From Candidatus Eisenbacteria bacterium RBG_16_71_46 (GTDB lineage: Bacteria; Eisenbacteria; RBG-16-71-46), in NCBI GenBank assembly GCA_001780165.1, contig MFFQ01000073.1, positions 1 through 33,095 on the forward strand: a stretch of DNA of 33,095 bases, written 5' to 3'. Positions 8,078-15,524 of the stretch are shown one piece after another. Every line of letters begins with the position of its first letter. Within the stretch, counting starts at the first letter, position 1. Made by a program: the position numbers and the translations under genes. The notes under the pieces were generated by a model. The model saw nothing but the letters and a program-made list of their open reading frames with translations. It had not been told where the DNA came from and searched no databases.

Positions 8078-9081
8078 GCGACCCCGCCGTCCCACGGCGC
8101 TTCGACACCGCGCTCACCCGGCACGCCGGCATCGAGGTGCCGCTGATCTGCGGGGCGATGTATCCGTGCAGCAACCCCGAGCTGGTCGCCGCGGTGTCCG
8201 AGGCCGGCGGCATCGGTATCGTGCAGCCGCTGTCGCTCACCTACGTGCACGGTCACGAGTTCCGCGCCGGGCTGCGGCGCATCCGCGAGCTGACCGCGAA
8301 GCCGATCGGCATGAACGCCCTGATCGAGAAATCGTCGCGGCGCTATCACGAGCAGATGACGCGCTGGGTGGAGGTGGCGCTCGACGAGGGCGTGCGGTTC
8401 TTCATCACCTCGCTCGGCAACCCGCGCTGGGTGGCGGAGCGGGTGCACGCCGCGCGGGGCGTGGTCTACCACGACGTCACCGAGCGGCGCTGGGCGGAGA
8501 AGGGTGCGGCGGCCGGCGTGGACGGGCTGATCGGCGTCAACGACCGCGCGGGGGGCCACGCCGGCCCGCGCGCCGCGCCCGAGCTGCTCGACGAAGTGGC
8601 GCCCTTCGGGCTCCCGGTGGTGTGCGCCGGGGGGATTGGCACTGCGGCCGAATTCGCCGCGGCCCTGCGCATGGGCTACGCCGGGGCCCAGCTCGGCACG
8701 CGCTTCATCGCCACGACCGAGTGCCGCGCGAGCGCGGCCTACAAGCGGGCGCTGATCCACGCGCGCGACGAGGACGTGGTGCTGAGCGAGCGACTCACCG
8801 GGATCCCGGTGGCGGTGCTCGACACGCCCTACGTCCGCCGCGTCGGATTGCGCGCCGGCGCGCTCGAGCGCTGGTTGCTGCGCACCCGGCGCACGCGCGA
8901 TCTGATGCGCACGATCTACGCGCTGCGCTCGATGGGGCGGCTCAAGCGCGACCTGCTCGACGAGCATCGCAGCCGGTATTGGCAAGCGGGCAAGAGCGTC
9001 GGCGGGATCGACGCGATCGAGCCGGCCGGGGCGATCGTGCGCCGCTTTGCGGCCGCGGCGGCCGGCGCCGCAGGCGAGTAG
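8074..9081 (+). CDS. Nitronate monooxygenase / NPD-family FMN flavoprotein
   Basis: The 335-aa TIM-barrel flavoprotein belongs to the 2-nitropropane dioxygenase / nitronate monooxygenase family. Signatures are PLICGAMYPCSNPELVAAVSEAGGIGIVQ (residues about 23-51, seen in parts), the GGHAGPR loop (about 168-174), VVCAGGIGTAAEFAAAL and GAQLGTRFIATTE near the C-terminal phosphate-binding site. The GTG at 8074 overlaps the preceding TGA. Family members oxidise nitronates; relatives act as FabK-type enoyl reductases or other acyl-CoA reductases. In an anaerobic aromatic operon, an oxygen-dependent nitronate role fits poorly, so an acyl-CoA or enoyl-CoA redox role is an attractive but unproven alternative. 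It is the last gene of the packed + strand run. Confidence 0.75.
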   Translation: MSDPAVPRRFDTALTRHAGIEVPLICGAMYPCSNPELVAAVSEAGGIGIVQPLSLTYVHGHEFRAGLRRIRELTAKPIGMNALIEKSSRRYHEQMTRWVEVALDEGVRFFITSLGNPRWVAERVHAARGVVYHDVTERRWAEKGAAAGVDGLIGVNDRAGGHAGPRAAPELLDEVAPFGLPVVCAGGIGTAAEFAAALRMGYAGAQLGTRFIATTECRASAAYKRALIHARDEDVVLSERLTGIPVAVLDTPYVRRVGLRAGALERWLLRTRRTRDLMRTIYALRSMGRLKRDLLDEHRSRYWQAGKSVGGIDAIEPAGAIVRRFAAAAAGAAGE

Positions 9082-9130
9082 GCGCGTGGCGACACCGACG
9101 CAATCGCCATTCTCCTGTTCCTCGCGGAGA

Positions 9131-9139
9131 TGCTACGTT
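9131..9139 (+). promoter_or_regulatory. Candidate extended -10 element
   Basis: TGCTACGTT fits the extended -10 form TGnTAnnnT. It lies in the 234-base gap between the flavoprotein and the M4 peptidase gene. No convincing -35 hexamer is visible. It is a weak call, listed because similar TGnTAnnnT strings occur before two other genes in the window. Confidence 0.22.
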
Positions 9140-9315
9140 CCCCGACGCGCGTCCGTTGACGCCGGCGGCGCGAAGCGTGCGCGGCACGCCCGCCGGCTGC
9201 GATGATCTCGCGTCGGGGCCCGCACGCCGGGACGTCTCCACGCCGGCCGCGGGACGGCGGGGCGATCGCGGAGACGTCGATCGATCGGGATCACTCGAGG
9301 CCGATGAGGTGCGTC

Positions 9316-10470
9316 ATGTGCCGTGATCGGGATCACCAGCGCCATCCGCTCCTGTGCATCGTTCCACCGCACATCCTGCAGCACTTGGCACAGTTGCGGG
9401 ATCCAAAGCTCAGGGCCCTCGCGGAAAACGCCCTCAGGGCGATCGCCCTCTCGGAGCGCCTGCGCGGAGAGCGCAGCGCCATCGGCGGGATCGCCCCGCT
9501 CCTGGCGACTTCGACTGCGGGCAAGCAGCGCTCGATCTGCGACGCCCGGGGCGGCGCGACTCTGCCGGGCGCGGTCGTGCGCCGTGAAGGCGAGCCCCCG
9601 ACCGCCGACGCGAGCGTCAACGAGGCCTACGACGGTCTCGGCTCCACCTACGATCTCTACTCGACCGTCTACGAGCGGGATTCCATCGATGGGCGCGGGA
9701 TGTCGCTGCTGGCCACGGTCCACTACCGTCGACAGTACAACAACGCCTTCTGGAACGGGCGCCAGATGGTCTTCGGTGACGGTGACGGCAAGATCTTCCA
9801 GCGCTTCACCCGGAGCGTGGACGTGATCGGCCACGAACTGACGCACGGCGTCACCCAATACGAGGCCGGGCTCGAGTACCAGGGCCAGCCGGGAGCGCTG
9901 AACGAGCATTTCTCGGATGTCTTCGGCTCGCTGGTCAAGCAGTTCGTGCTCGGGCAGCGGACCGACAAAGCCGATTGGCTGATCGGGGCGGGGCTGTTCG
10001 CCCGCGGCATCCGGGGGGTCGCCCTGCGCTCGATGAAGGCCCCGGGCACCGCCTACGACGATCCCAAGATCGGTCGCGACCCGCAGCCGGCCCACATGGA
10101 CGACTACGTGGAGACCGAGGACGACAACGGCGGCGTGCACATCAACTCCGGCATCCCGAATCGGGCCTTCTACCTGGCGGCGATGGGATTCGAGGGCTAC
10201 GCGTGGTCGAAGGCCGGAATGGTGTGGTACCGGGCGCTGACCGACCTGCTCGGCACCGCGTCGGACTTCGAGGACGCCGCGCGCGTCACGACCGAGGTCG
10301 CCGGAGCGCAGTTCGGGACGGCCGGCGCGGAGATCGTGCGCCGGGCGTGGGGCGCCGTGGGGATCCAGGCCGCGCCTCGCACGGCGCGCAGGAAGGGGGG
10401 CGGCGAGTATGCGGATCACCCTGGTTCAAAGCGGGGGGTTCGCGGGGCTGCGGCGCGAAGTCATCGTTGA
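9316..10470 (+). CDS. M4 (thermolysin/protealysin-type) metallopeptidase
   Basis: The protein has 384 aa from ATG 9316, chosen over ATG 9304 because GAGG (9306-9309) is spaced better and the N-terminus then matches the short protealysin-type propeptide (HPLLCIVPPHILQHLA, containing the PP motif). The zinc motif is HELTH (His173, Glu174, His177); the third ligand is Glu197 in NEHFSD, exactly 20 residues later as in thermolysin; GGVHINSGIPNRAF carries the catalytic His. No signal peptide is visible, as in protealysins, which lack the usual secretory prepeptide. The conserved domain ends at about AVGI, and a 30-residue basic tail follows whose DNA overlaps the inhibitor gene by 62 bases. Confidence 0.9.
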   Translation: MCRDRDHQRHPLLCIVPPHILQHLAQLRDPKLRALAENALRAIALSERLRGERSAIGGIAPLLATSTAGKQRSICDARGGATLPGAVVRREGEPPTADASVNEAYDGLGSTYDLYSTVYERDSIDGRGMSLLATVHYRRQYNNAFWNGRQMVFGDGDGKIFQRFTRSVDVIGHELTHGVTQYEAGLEYQGQPGALNEHFSDVFGSLVKQFVLGQRTDKADWLIGAGLFARGIRGVALRSMKAPGTAYDDPKIGRDPQPAHMDDYVETEDDNGGVHINSGIPNRAFYLAAMGFEGYAWSKAGMVWYRALTDLLGTASDFEDAARVTTEVAGAQFGTAGAEIVRRAWGAVGIQAAPRTARRKGGGEYADHPGSKRGVRGAAARSHR

Positions 10471-10693
10471 CTCCGATCGGATCTCGATCGGGGAGTGCCG
10501 GCGATTGAGCGAACTGCTGGAGCGCTCGGGATTCTTCGCCCTGCCGCCGCGGCGCCTGTCGGGCCTCCCGGACGTGATCCAATACCGGCTCGAGGTGGAT
10601 GACGCCGGTCGCCAGCACCAGATCACGTTCGACGGCGAGAGCTGCGGGGAGGAACTGCTGCTGCTGATCGAGCAGATCGAGAAGCTCGCCTAG
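10409..10693 (+). CDS. Emfourin (M4in), protealysin-type peptidase inhibitor
   Basis: This 94-aa protein starts MRITLVQSGGFAGL and contains PDVIQYRLEV and a C-terminal leucine-rich helix (LLLLIEQIEKLA). This pattern is that of emfourin, the small slow-binding inhibitor encoded next to protealysin-like M4 peptidases. The gene starts inside the peptidase gene, overlapping by 62 bases, so inhibitor and enzyme are expressed from one transcript and probably by coupled translation. The expected role is to block the peptidase in the cytoplasm. There is no signal peptide. The TAG stop (10691-10693) lies in a TAGGCTCCGTT string that recurs in the palindrome near 11.6 kb. Confidence 0.85.
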   Translation: MRITLVQSGGFAGLRREVIVDSDRISIGECRRLSELLERSGFFALPPRRLSGLPDVIQYRLEVDDAGRQHQITFDGESCGEELLLLIEQIEKLA

Positions 10694-10752
10694 GCTCCGT
10701 TCGGCGGCGTCTCGGTCTCGGTCCCCGGCACCTCGGCGCCGGGAGGCGGACC

Positions 10753-10771
10753 GGCGGGGCGACGCCCCGCC
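10753..10771. terminator. Hairpin between convergent genes
   Basis: GGCGGGGCG, A, CGCCCCGCC form a perfect 9-base inverted repeat (realistically an 8-bp stem with a 3-base loop). It lies between the convergent emfourin and PfpI genes, 5 bases from the PfpI stop. No T-run follows on either strand, so intrinsic termination is uncertain. Confidence 0.45.
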
Positions 10772-10775
10772 CACA

Positions 10776-11378
10776 TCAGCGGGACGCGGCCGTCGTCTGC
10801 TCGTGGACGATCCGGGTGCCCAGCACCTCCAGGAACTTGGCGATCCACTGCGGGTGTGCGGGCCACGCCGGTGCCGTGACCAGGTTGCCGTCCACCACCG
10901 CCTGGTCGATCGCGATCTCGGCGAACTTGCCGCCCGCGAGCTTCACCTCGGGGCCGACCGCGGGGTAGGCCGACACCGTGCGCCCCTTCACGACGCCGGC
11001 CGCCGTCAGGATCTGCGCCCCGTGACACACCGCCGCGACCGGCTTGTTGGCGTCGAAGAAGTGGCGCACGATCTGGAGCACCCGATCGTTGAGCCGCAGA
11101 TACTCGGGCGCGCGCCCGCCGGAGATCACCAGCGCGTCGTAGGACTCGGGCTTCGCTTCGTCGAAGGTCGCGTTCAGGGCGAAGTCGTGCCCGCGCTTCT
11201 CGCTATAGGTCTGGTCCCCCTCGAAGTCGTGGATCGCGGTGCGGATCTTCTCGCCCTTCCGCTTTCCCGGGCACACCGCGTGCACTTCGTGCCCGACGGC
11301 GAGCAGCGCCTGGAACGGCACCATCACCTCGTAATCTTCCGCAAAGTCGCCGACCAGCATCAGGATCTTCTTGGCCAC
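10776..11378 (-). CDS. PfpI/DJ-1 family protein
   Basis: The 200-aa protein is the full PfpI/DJ-1 domain: [15 protein letters not shown] at the N-terminus (the Glu near residue 17 is the usual active-site acid), [10 protein letters not shown] (86-95) and the nucleophile elbow AVCHGAQIL with Cys118. The start is GTG 11378, four bases after a perfect AGGAGGTG ribosome site (11383-11390); a longer frame upstream adds 42 low-complexity basic residues and is rejected. Members include protein deglycases, general stress proteins and intracellular peptidase-like proteins; the exact reaction cannot be chosen here. It is transcribed toward the emfourin gene and no operon partner is visible. Confidence 0.88.
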   Translation of the reverse strand: MAKKILMLVGDFAEDYEVMVPFQALLAVGHEVHAVCPGKRKGEKIRTAIHDFEGDQTYSEKRGHDFALNATFDEAKPESYDALVISGGRAPEYLRLNDRVLQIVRHFFDANKPVAAVCHGAQILTAAGVVKGRTVSAYPAVGPEVKLAGGKFAEIAIDQAVVDGNLVTAPAWPAHPQWIAKFLEVLGTRIVHEQTTAASR

Positions 11379-11540
11379 GGGACACCTCCTACTTCGGGAT
11401 GGACTGCGGGGTACATTCGATTCGTTGCGCAGCTTGCTGCCGGTATTCCGGCCGTCCATCGGACTCGACCTGAGCACCACGTGGGCGCGCGGCCGGGCGC
11501 GCATCTCGCGGCCTCGGCCGGCGGTTCATGAATAGTCCAG

Positions 11541-11677
11541 GCTAGGCTCCGTTTGAAGACGTCCGTGGGCAAGGCGTCGCGGTCGCGCGACGAGCGCAGT
11601 CGTGGCCCTTGGGCCACGTCGGAGCGAGGAGCCGACCGCGCAACGCAACCCACGGACGTTTTCAAACGGAGCCTAGC
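11541..11677. repeat. 137-base imperfect palindrome
   Basis: The outer arms (11541-11569 and 11649-11677) are inverted copies of 29 bases with one difference; the difference is a G-U wobble in the + strand RNA and an A-C mismatch in the - strand RNA. The interior is also partly self-complementary and ends in the hairpin CGTGGCC-CTTG-GGCCACG (11601-11618). The right arm supplies the TAG stop of the fatty-acid-hydroxylase gene. The first 11 bases of the arm (TAGGCTCCGTT) also occur at 10691 at the end of the emfourin gene. It could be a REP/MITE-like element, a bidirectional terminator or a structured RNA. It lies in the otherwise gene-free stretch 11379-11672. Confidence 0.75.
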
Positions 11678-12503
11678 CCGTGCGGCGACGGATCTGGGAC
11701 TCGCGCTTCTTGGCCCAGCCGTCCAGCCAGCGGACGAGAGCGGGCGGGGGCCGGACCGCGAAGTCCTTGGCCGTCGCCAGGCGTCCATCGAGCAGCAGTT
11801 CCTTGGGCTGGTGATAGGTGCCGAACGCCCAGTCGGCAATCGGCAGCGCGAAGAAACCCGAGATCGCCTCGTTGCAGGAGATGTTGGCGTGGTGCATGTG
11901 GTGGAAGCCGTACAGCTTGCGCCACAGGGCGCCGAAGCGCGGGTGCTCCGTCGCCCGCTTCCACCACTCGTAGGGTCGATGCTCGATCGCGTGCAGGATC
12001 TCGTACAGGCACATCGACCAGGTGATGGCCGCGTAACCGCCCATCATGATCGGCAGGCGCGGAAGCAGCAGTTGCACCCCGATCAGCAGCGGCGTGAACA
12101 CCGCCCAGAAGGCCACGATGGCGTAGGGCGGGAACGCCGAGTCCTCGTGCTGGGTTTCCTCCGTGATCGGATAGCGATTGAGCACGTAGCGATCGGATCC
12201 CGCCGCGACCGGCTGCAGGCGGATCGGCGTCAGGCCATGATGATGGCGATGTCCCCGAGCGAAATAATCGAGCCAGCGGCTGGTCACCGAGTGGAGGACG
12301 TAGCGGTGGAACCACCACTCGAAGAAGCAGAGGAACAGGTGCGCTCCCAGAAAGACCAGCACGAGCGTCAAGGCGCCCGCCGCGAACTGCCGGGCCCAGA
12401 TCCCCGGGAGGAGCAGCCTGAAGGCCACCAGCAGCAGGGCATACTGGCCGAGGGCCTGGAGGGTGAACCAGAGAATCGAGAATTTCTGTTGAACCTGCGT
12501 CAT
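11673..12503 (-). CDS. Fatty-acid hydroxylase / sterol desaturase family membrane protein
   Basis: The protein has 276 aa with hydrophobic segments near residues 15-35, 40-65 and 125-170. Histidine clusters that bind the di-iron centre are HRYVLH, HRHHHG, EHRPYEWW and FHHMHHAN. This is the fatty-acid hydroxylase superfamily, which includes sterol desaturases, carotenoid hydroxylases and alkylglycerol monooxygenase relatives; the substrate is unknown, and the reaction needs oxygen. ATG 12503 is chosen, with AGGAG 9 bases upstream (12513-12517); a TTG three codons earlier is possible. Its stop codon falls inside the palindrome. An oxygen-dependent enzyme close to an oxygen-sensitive benzoyl-CoA reductase suggests a facultative lifestyle or micro-oxic exposure (inference). 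Confidence 0.85.
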   Translation of the reverse strand: MTQVQQKFSILWFTLQALGQYALLLVAFRLLLPGIWARQFAAGALTLVLVFLGAHLFLCFFEWWFHRYVLHSVTSRWLDYFARGHRHHHGLTPIRLQPVAAGSDRYVLNRYPITEETQHEDSAFPPYAIVAFWAVFTPLLIGVQLLLPRLPIMMGGYAAITWSMCLYEILHAIEHRPYEWWKRATEHPRFGALWRKLYGFHHMHHANISCNEAISGFFALPIADWAFGTYHQPKELLLDGRLATAKDFAVRPPPALVRWLDGWAKKRESQIRRRTG

Positions 12504-12743
12504 GTCCGACAACTCCTGTCGGCGGGGGTTGGGTTCTCCGCGAAGGCTCGGCGCGTCCCGAAGGCCAGGATCGCGGTCGCCCGGCGGCCATCGTGCCTGG
12601 ATGCCGGCATTTCACCGGTGGGGACTCCGCACGGAACGACGCGCAGCATCCCGACCAAGCCACAGTGTCACCTGCCTCGGCGCGTCAGTCAACCCGCGGT
12701 AACCCTGCTGGATTCGTGTCCCTCGAGCGGGCATGATGGGGTC

Positions 12744-13392
12744 GTGATCCACGACGCGATCGTGATCGGTGCCGGCGTTTCGGGGCCGGCGCTGGCCCGG
12801 GAGCTCCAGACACTGGGCCGTGCTCCCGTGGTGCTCGAGCGCGGGTGTGGCGTGGGCGGTCGTTGCGCCATGCGCCGGGTCGATGGCCAGCCCGTGGAAC
12901 ACGGCCCCACCTACCTTCACGGCCGCGGCAGGCGGTCTCTCGCAGAACTGGACGGGGTCGGCGATGCCACGGCGATCCCCGACTGGCCGCGCGCGCGGGA
13001 AGGCGGCGGCGTGTGGTGCCGGCCCGAGGCGTTCGAGGGAAACGACCGGCGCCTCGCCTTCACCGAGGGTGTGAGCCGACTCGCCAAGCACCTCGCGGGC
13101 GCAGATGGAGGATCCCGCGGAGTCGTGGACGAGCACGTTGGTTGCCGAGGCGGCCGCGATTCATGAGGACTGGATCGCGCGGCCCGAGCTCGCGGTCGCG
13201 CACGTCTGGAGGGATGGGCGGGTGGATGCCGGTTGGGAGCTGACAGCCCCGCTCGCGGTAGAGCTCGACGGCGGTGGGGTGCTGGGCATCGCCGGCGACG
13301 GGCTGCATGCGGCCGGCGGGCTCGAAGGTGCCTACCTGTCGGGCATCGCTCTGGCGACGCGCTTGGTGGAAATGCTGCCGCGACGACCCTGA
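12744..13392 (+). pseudogene. Broken renalase-like FAD-dependent oxidoreductase
   Basis: The N-terminal part (from GTG 12744, about 120 residues) has the FAD dinucleotide motif IVIGAGVSGPALAREL, then GVGGRCAMRRVDGQPVEHG, typical of renalase-like amine-oxidase-fold enzymes. The matching C-terminal part, in another frame (from about 13105 to the TGA at 13392), has LGIAGDGLHAAGGLEGAYLSGIALATRLVEML. The two halves sit directly against each other, so the middle (roughly 110-120 residues of a family of about 330) is missing, along with a frame change near 13090-13110. Neither half would make a working enzyme. The C-terminal half runs into the ribosome site of ribA. Sequencing or assembly error could explain the frameshift but not the missing middle. 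Confidence 0.75.
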
Positions 13393-13411
13393 ACGAGGAA
13401 AGGAGCTGTCC

Positions 13412-14143
13412 GTGTCACTGTCCGCTGCCGAGATCGATGAGATCCTGAGGACCGAGGCCGATCACGAGTGCCCCGGCTTCGGGGAGAAGAAGATCTGCGT
13501 CAAGATCGTCGCCATCGCCGAGTTGCCCAGCCGCTTCGGGCGGTTCCAGGTCGCCGGATTCTGGAACAACCGCGACGGCAAGGAGCACGTCGCGATCATG
13601 CACGGCAACGCGATGGGGCGCGAGGACGTGCCCACGCGCGTCCATTCCGAGTGCCTCACCGGCGACGCGCTGGGCTCGTTGCGCTGCGATTGCCGCGACC
13701 AGCTCGAAGTCTCGCTCCAGGCGATCGCCGCCCAGGAATGCGGCCTCGTGCTCTACCTGCGGCAGGAGGGGCGCGGCATCGGGCTGCTCAACAAGCTGCG
13801 CGCTTACGGACTTCAGGACCGAGGGCTGGACACGGTCGAGGCCAATCTCGCGCTGGGGTTCCGCGACGACGAGCGCGAATACTCGATCGCCGCGCACATG
13901 CTGCACAGTCTCAAGGTCGGGTCGATCCGGCTGCTGACCAACAACCCGAAGAAGGTCGATGAGCTGGCGCGCCACGGCGTGGGCATCTCGGGCCGCCTGC
14001 CGCACGTGATCCCGCCGAACGAACACAACCGGTTCTACCTCGAAACCAAGCGCGACAAGTCGGGCCACATCCTCGATGCGCTCGGCAAGCCCCACCTGGC
14101 GGAGCAGGGGGAGCCGGTGCAGGTTGGCGACGGGGGGGCGTAG
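13412..14143 (+). CDS. ribA: GTP cyclohydrolase II
   Basis: The product has 243 aa. It converts GTP to 2,5-diamino-6-ribosylamino-4(3H)-pyrimidinone 5'-phosphate, formate and pyrophosphate, the first step of riboflavin synthesis. The zinc ligands are Cys81, Cys92 and Cys94 in the pattern ECLTGDALGSLRCDC; RQEGRGIGLLNKLRAY and LLTNNPKKV are the other hallmark motifs. Start GTG 13412 has GAGGAAAGGAG 6 bases upstream. About 27 residues precede the usual E. coli-type start and a short tail follows. There is no fused RibB (DHBP synthase) domain and no other rib gene nearby, so it is an isolated riboflavin gene. No FMN riboswitch-like structure is apparent upstream, where the flavoprotein pseudogene ends. 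Confidence 0.93.
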   Translation: MSLSAAEIDEILRTEADHECPGFGEKKICVKIVAIAELPSRFGRFQVAGFWNNRDGKEHVAIMHGNAMGREDVPTRVHSECLTGDALGSLRCDCRDQLEVSLQAIAAQECGLVLYLRQEGRGIGLLNKLRAYGLQDRGLDTVEANLALGFRDDEREYSIAAHMLHSLKVGSIRLLTNNPKKVDELARHGVGISGRLPHVIPPNEHNRFYLETKRDKSGHILDALGKPHLAEQGEPVQVGDGGA

Positions 14144-14260
14144 GGTCGCGCACGGCGCGGAGGGATGACCCGACGCGGCGTTGGGGACGCCGAACGACCC
14201 CGTCGCCCGGCGCCGGCCAGCGGCGCGACGCTCGGAGCCGCGGCCGGAGCGCCACCCGCC

Positions 14261-15178
14261 TCAGAGCCGCACGAGTCTCGTTCTCCTCAGGATCCCTTCG
14301 TGCTCGAGCGACACGAAATACAGCCCCGGCGGTGCCCGGTGGCCGGCGTCCACACGACCTTGCCACACCTCGACGCTGCGTCCGGCGGAACGGTAGCCGT
14401 TCACCAGAATCGCGATCGAACGGCCGCTCGGATCCGAGATGGCGAGTCGCACGTGGCCCGCGCGCGGCAGCACGAACGCCAGCGCGGTCATCGTGCCGAA
14501 CGGGTTGGGCCGCGGCGGCTCGAGACGCAGACCGAGATCGCGCGTGGACGGCCCGACATCGGCCACTTCGGGCTCGAGGGCGCTGATGCGCTGGGTCGTG
14601 AAGCAGTCGTAGTCGTGAAGCGGCGTGTGGAGCGTCGCGACCGCGTAATACGTTCCTGGGACATCGTAGGTGTGCGCGGGCCACTGCAGCGTGCTCGTCG
14701 CCCCGTCACCAAACCGCCAATTCCAGGTGTACGGCTCCGGATCGCCGACCAGTCCCGGGTAGGCGGTGAACTGGACCGCGAGTGGAGCGTCCCCCCAGCG
14801 GGTGCTGGCCGTGACGCCGCAGAACGGGTCCGCGATCACGCCGATCGGAACCACGGTCGAATCGCGGCAGACCTGAAACGGCGCGGCCGCGTCGGTCACG
14901 GTCAGAATCACGAGGTAGGTTCCGGTCGCCGTGTAGATGTGAGTGGGAGCTTGCTGCGAGGCAGAGCCGCCGTCACCGAAATCCCAGTGGAACACGTGGG
15001 ATGGCGCGCCGCCCGCGACGAGGGCTTGAAAGGCCACGGAAACCGGGGGGATGCTCCCCGAGGCGCTGCCTCGAATCTGGCACATCAGTTCGCCGGCCGA
15101 CGCGACAGCCGGTTCCACCCACATGGCTCCGACCAAAGGCAGGATCGCGAGCCGCCAAACCAAACCGTGAGCGCTCAT
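14261..15178 (-). CDS. Secreted PKD-domain protein with C-terminal sorting-like module
   Basis: The 305-aa protein starts at ATG 15178 with GGGAGGAAG just upstream. A signal peptide (residues 1 to about 28, ending AVASAG) is followed by two PKD domains, each with the FHWDFGDG / WNWRFGDG core and the H(I/T)Y...GTY closing strand. The C-terminus (from about 225) has PPRPNPFG, then beta strands VRLAISDPSGR and PPGLYFVSLEH, ending RTRLVRL. That last module resembles the FlgD-like / T9SS-type C-terminal domain. Expected location is the cell surface or medium; PKD domains mediate binding, not catalysis, and no enzyme domain is present. It is convergent with ribA, with a small hairpin (14176-14192) between. 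Confidence 0.85.
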   Translation of the reverse strand: MSAHGLVWRLAILPLVGAMWVEPAVASAGELMCQIRGSASGSIPPVSVAFQALVAGGAPSHVFHWDFGDGGSASQQAPTHIYTATGTYLVILTVTDAAAPFQVCRDSTVVPIGVIADPFCGVTASTRWGDAPLAVQFTAYPGLVGDPEPYTWNWRFGDGATSTLQWPAHTYDVPGTYYAVATLHTPLHDYDCFTTQRISALEPEVADVGPSTRDLGLRLEPPRPNPFGTMTALAFVLPRAGHVRLAISDPSGRSIAILVNGYRSAGRSVEVWQGRVDAGHRAPPGLYFVSLEHEGILRRTRLVRL

Positions 15179-15524
15179 GACTTCCTCCCGCTTTCGCTCA
15201 GGGCGGGGGTAGCCCGATGCGGGAATCATGCGCGCCTCGGATCGGAGAGGCAACCCCCGAATATCAGTCCCGTAACGCCACGGGGAACCGAGGGGATGCG
15301 GCCGGGGCGCGCGGGGGAGGTAAGCGGAAGCCACCGCGTCGCCCAGGCTCCTCGACCGCGCCCCGGGGGCGTTCGGATTCGCACCGGGCGACCGCAGCAT
15401 GCTCCCTCAAACTCTCCGGCGCCGTGGCCGATAACCCCACCGGCCGCGTCCCTGCCCCCTGCCACCCCACCTCAGCGACCCGGTCGAATAGCATCGCCGA
15501 TTCGAATCACCCACAGGGGGAACC
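15179..15524. other. Gene-free divergent intergenic region
   Basis: These 346 bases separate the divergent PKD-protein gene and the membrane-protein gene and must hold both promoters. I see no coding frame with recognisable content, no strong hairpin and no tandem repeat. A TAGCAT string (15489-15494) is a possible -10 for the + strand gene, but without a -35 partner. Confidence 0.5.

Noticed and set aside
8074-9081. FabK-type enoyl-ACP reductase
   Set aside because: The barrel and GGHAG loop fit the wider NPD family, but no fatty-acid-synthesis genes are adjacent, so the more general family call was kept.
10776-11504. Long form of the PfpI protein starting at 11504
   Set aside because: The extra 42 residues are basic low complexity, and a near-perfect ribosome site precedes GTG 11378.
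11553-13166. 537-residue + strand frame across the palindrome, hydroxylase gene and pseudogene
   Set aside because: Its first 390 or so residues are the antisense of the hydroxylase gene and have shadow composition (Arg/Gln/Glu-rich); only the last part, from 12744, is real sequence of the broken flavoprotein.
12744-13392. Two separate small intact genes
   Set aside because: The halves match the N- and C-terminal ends of one enzyme fold and neither is complete alone.
14176-14192. CGGCGT/ACGCCG hairpin after ribA as a terminator
   Set aside because: Only a 6-bp stem and no T-run; such hairpins are expected by chance at this GC content.
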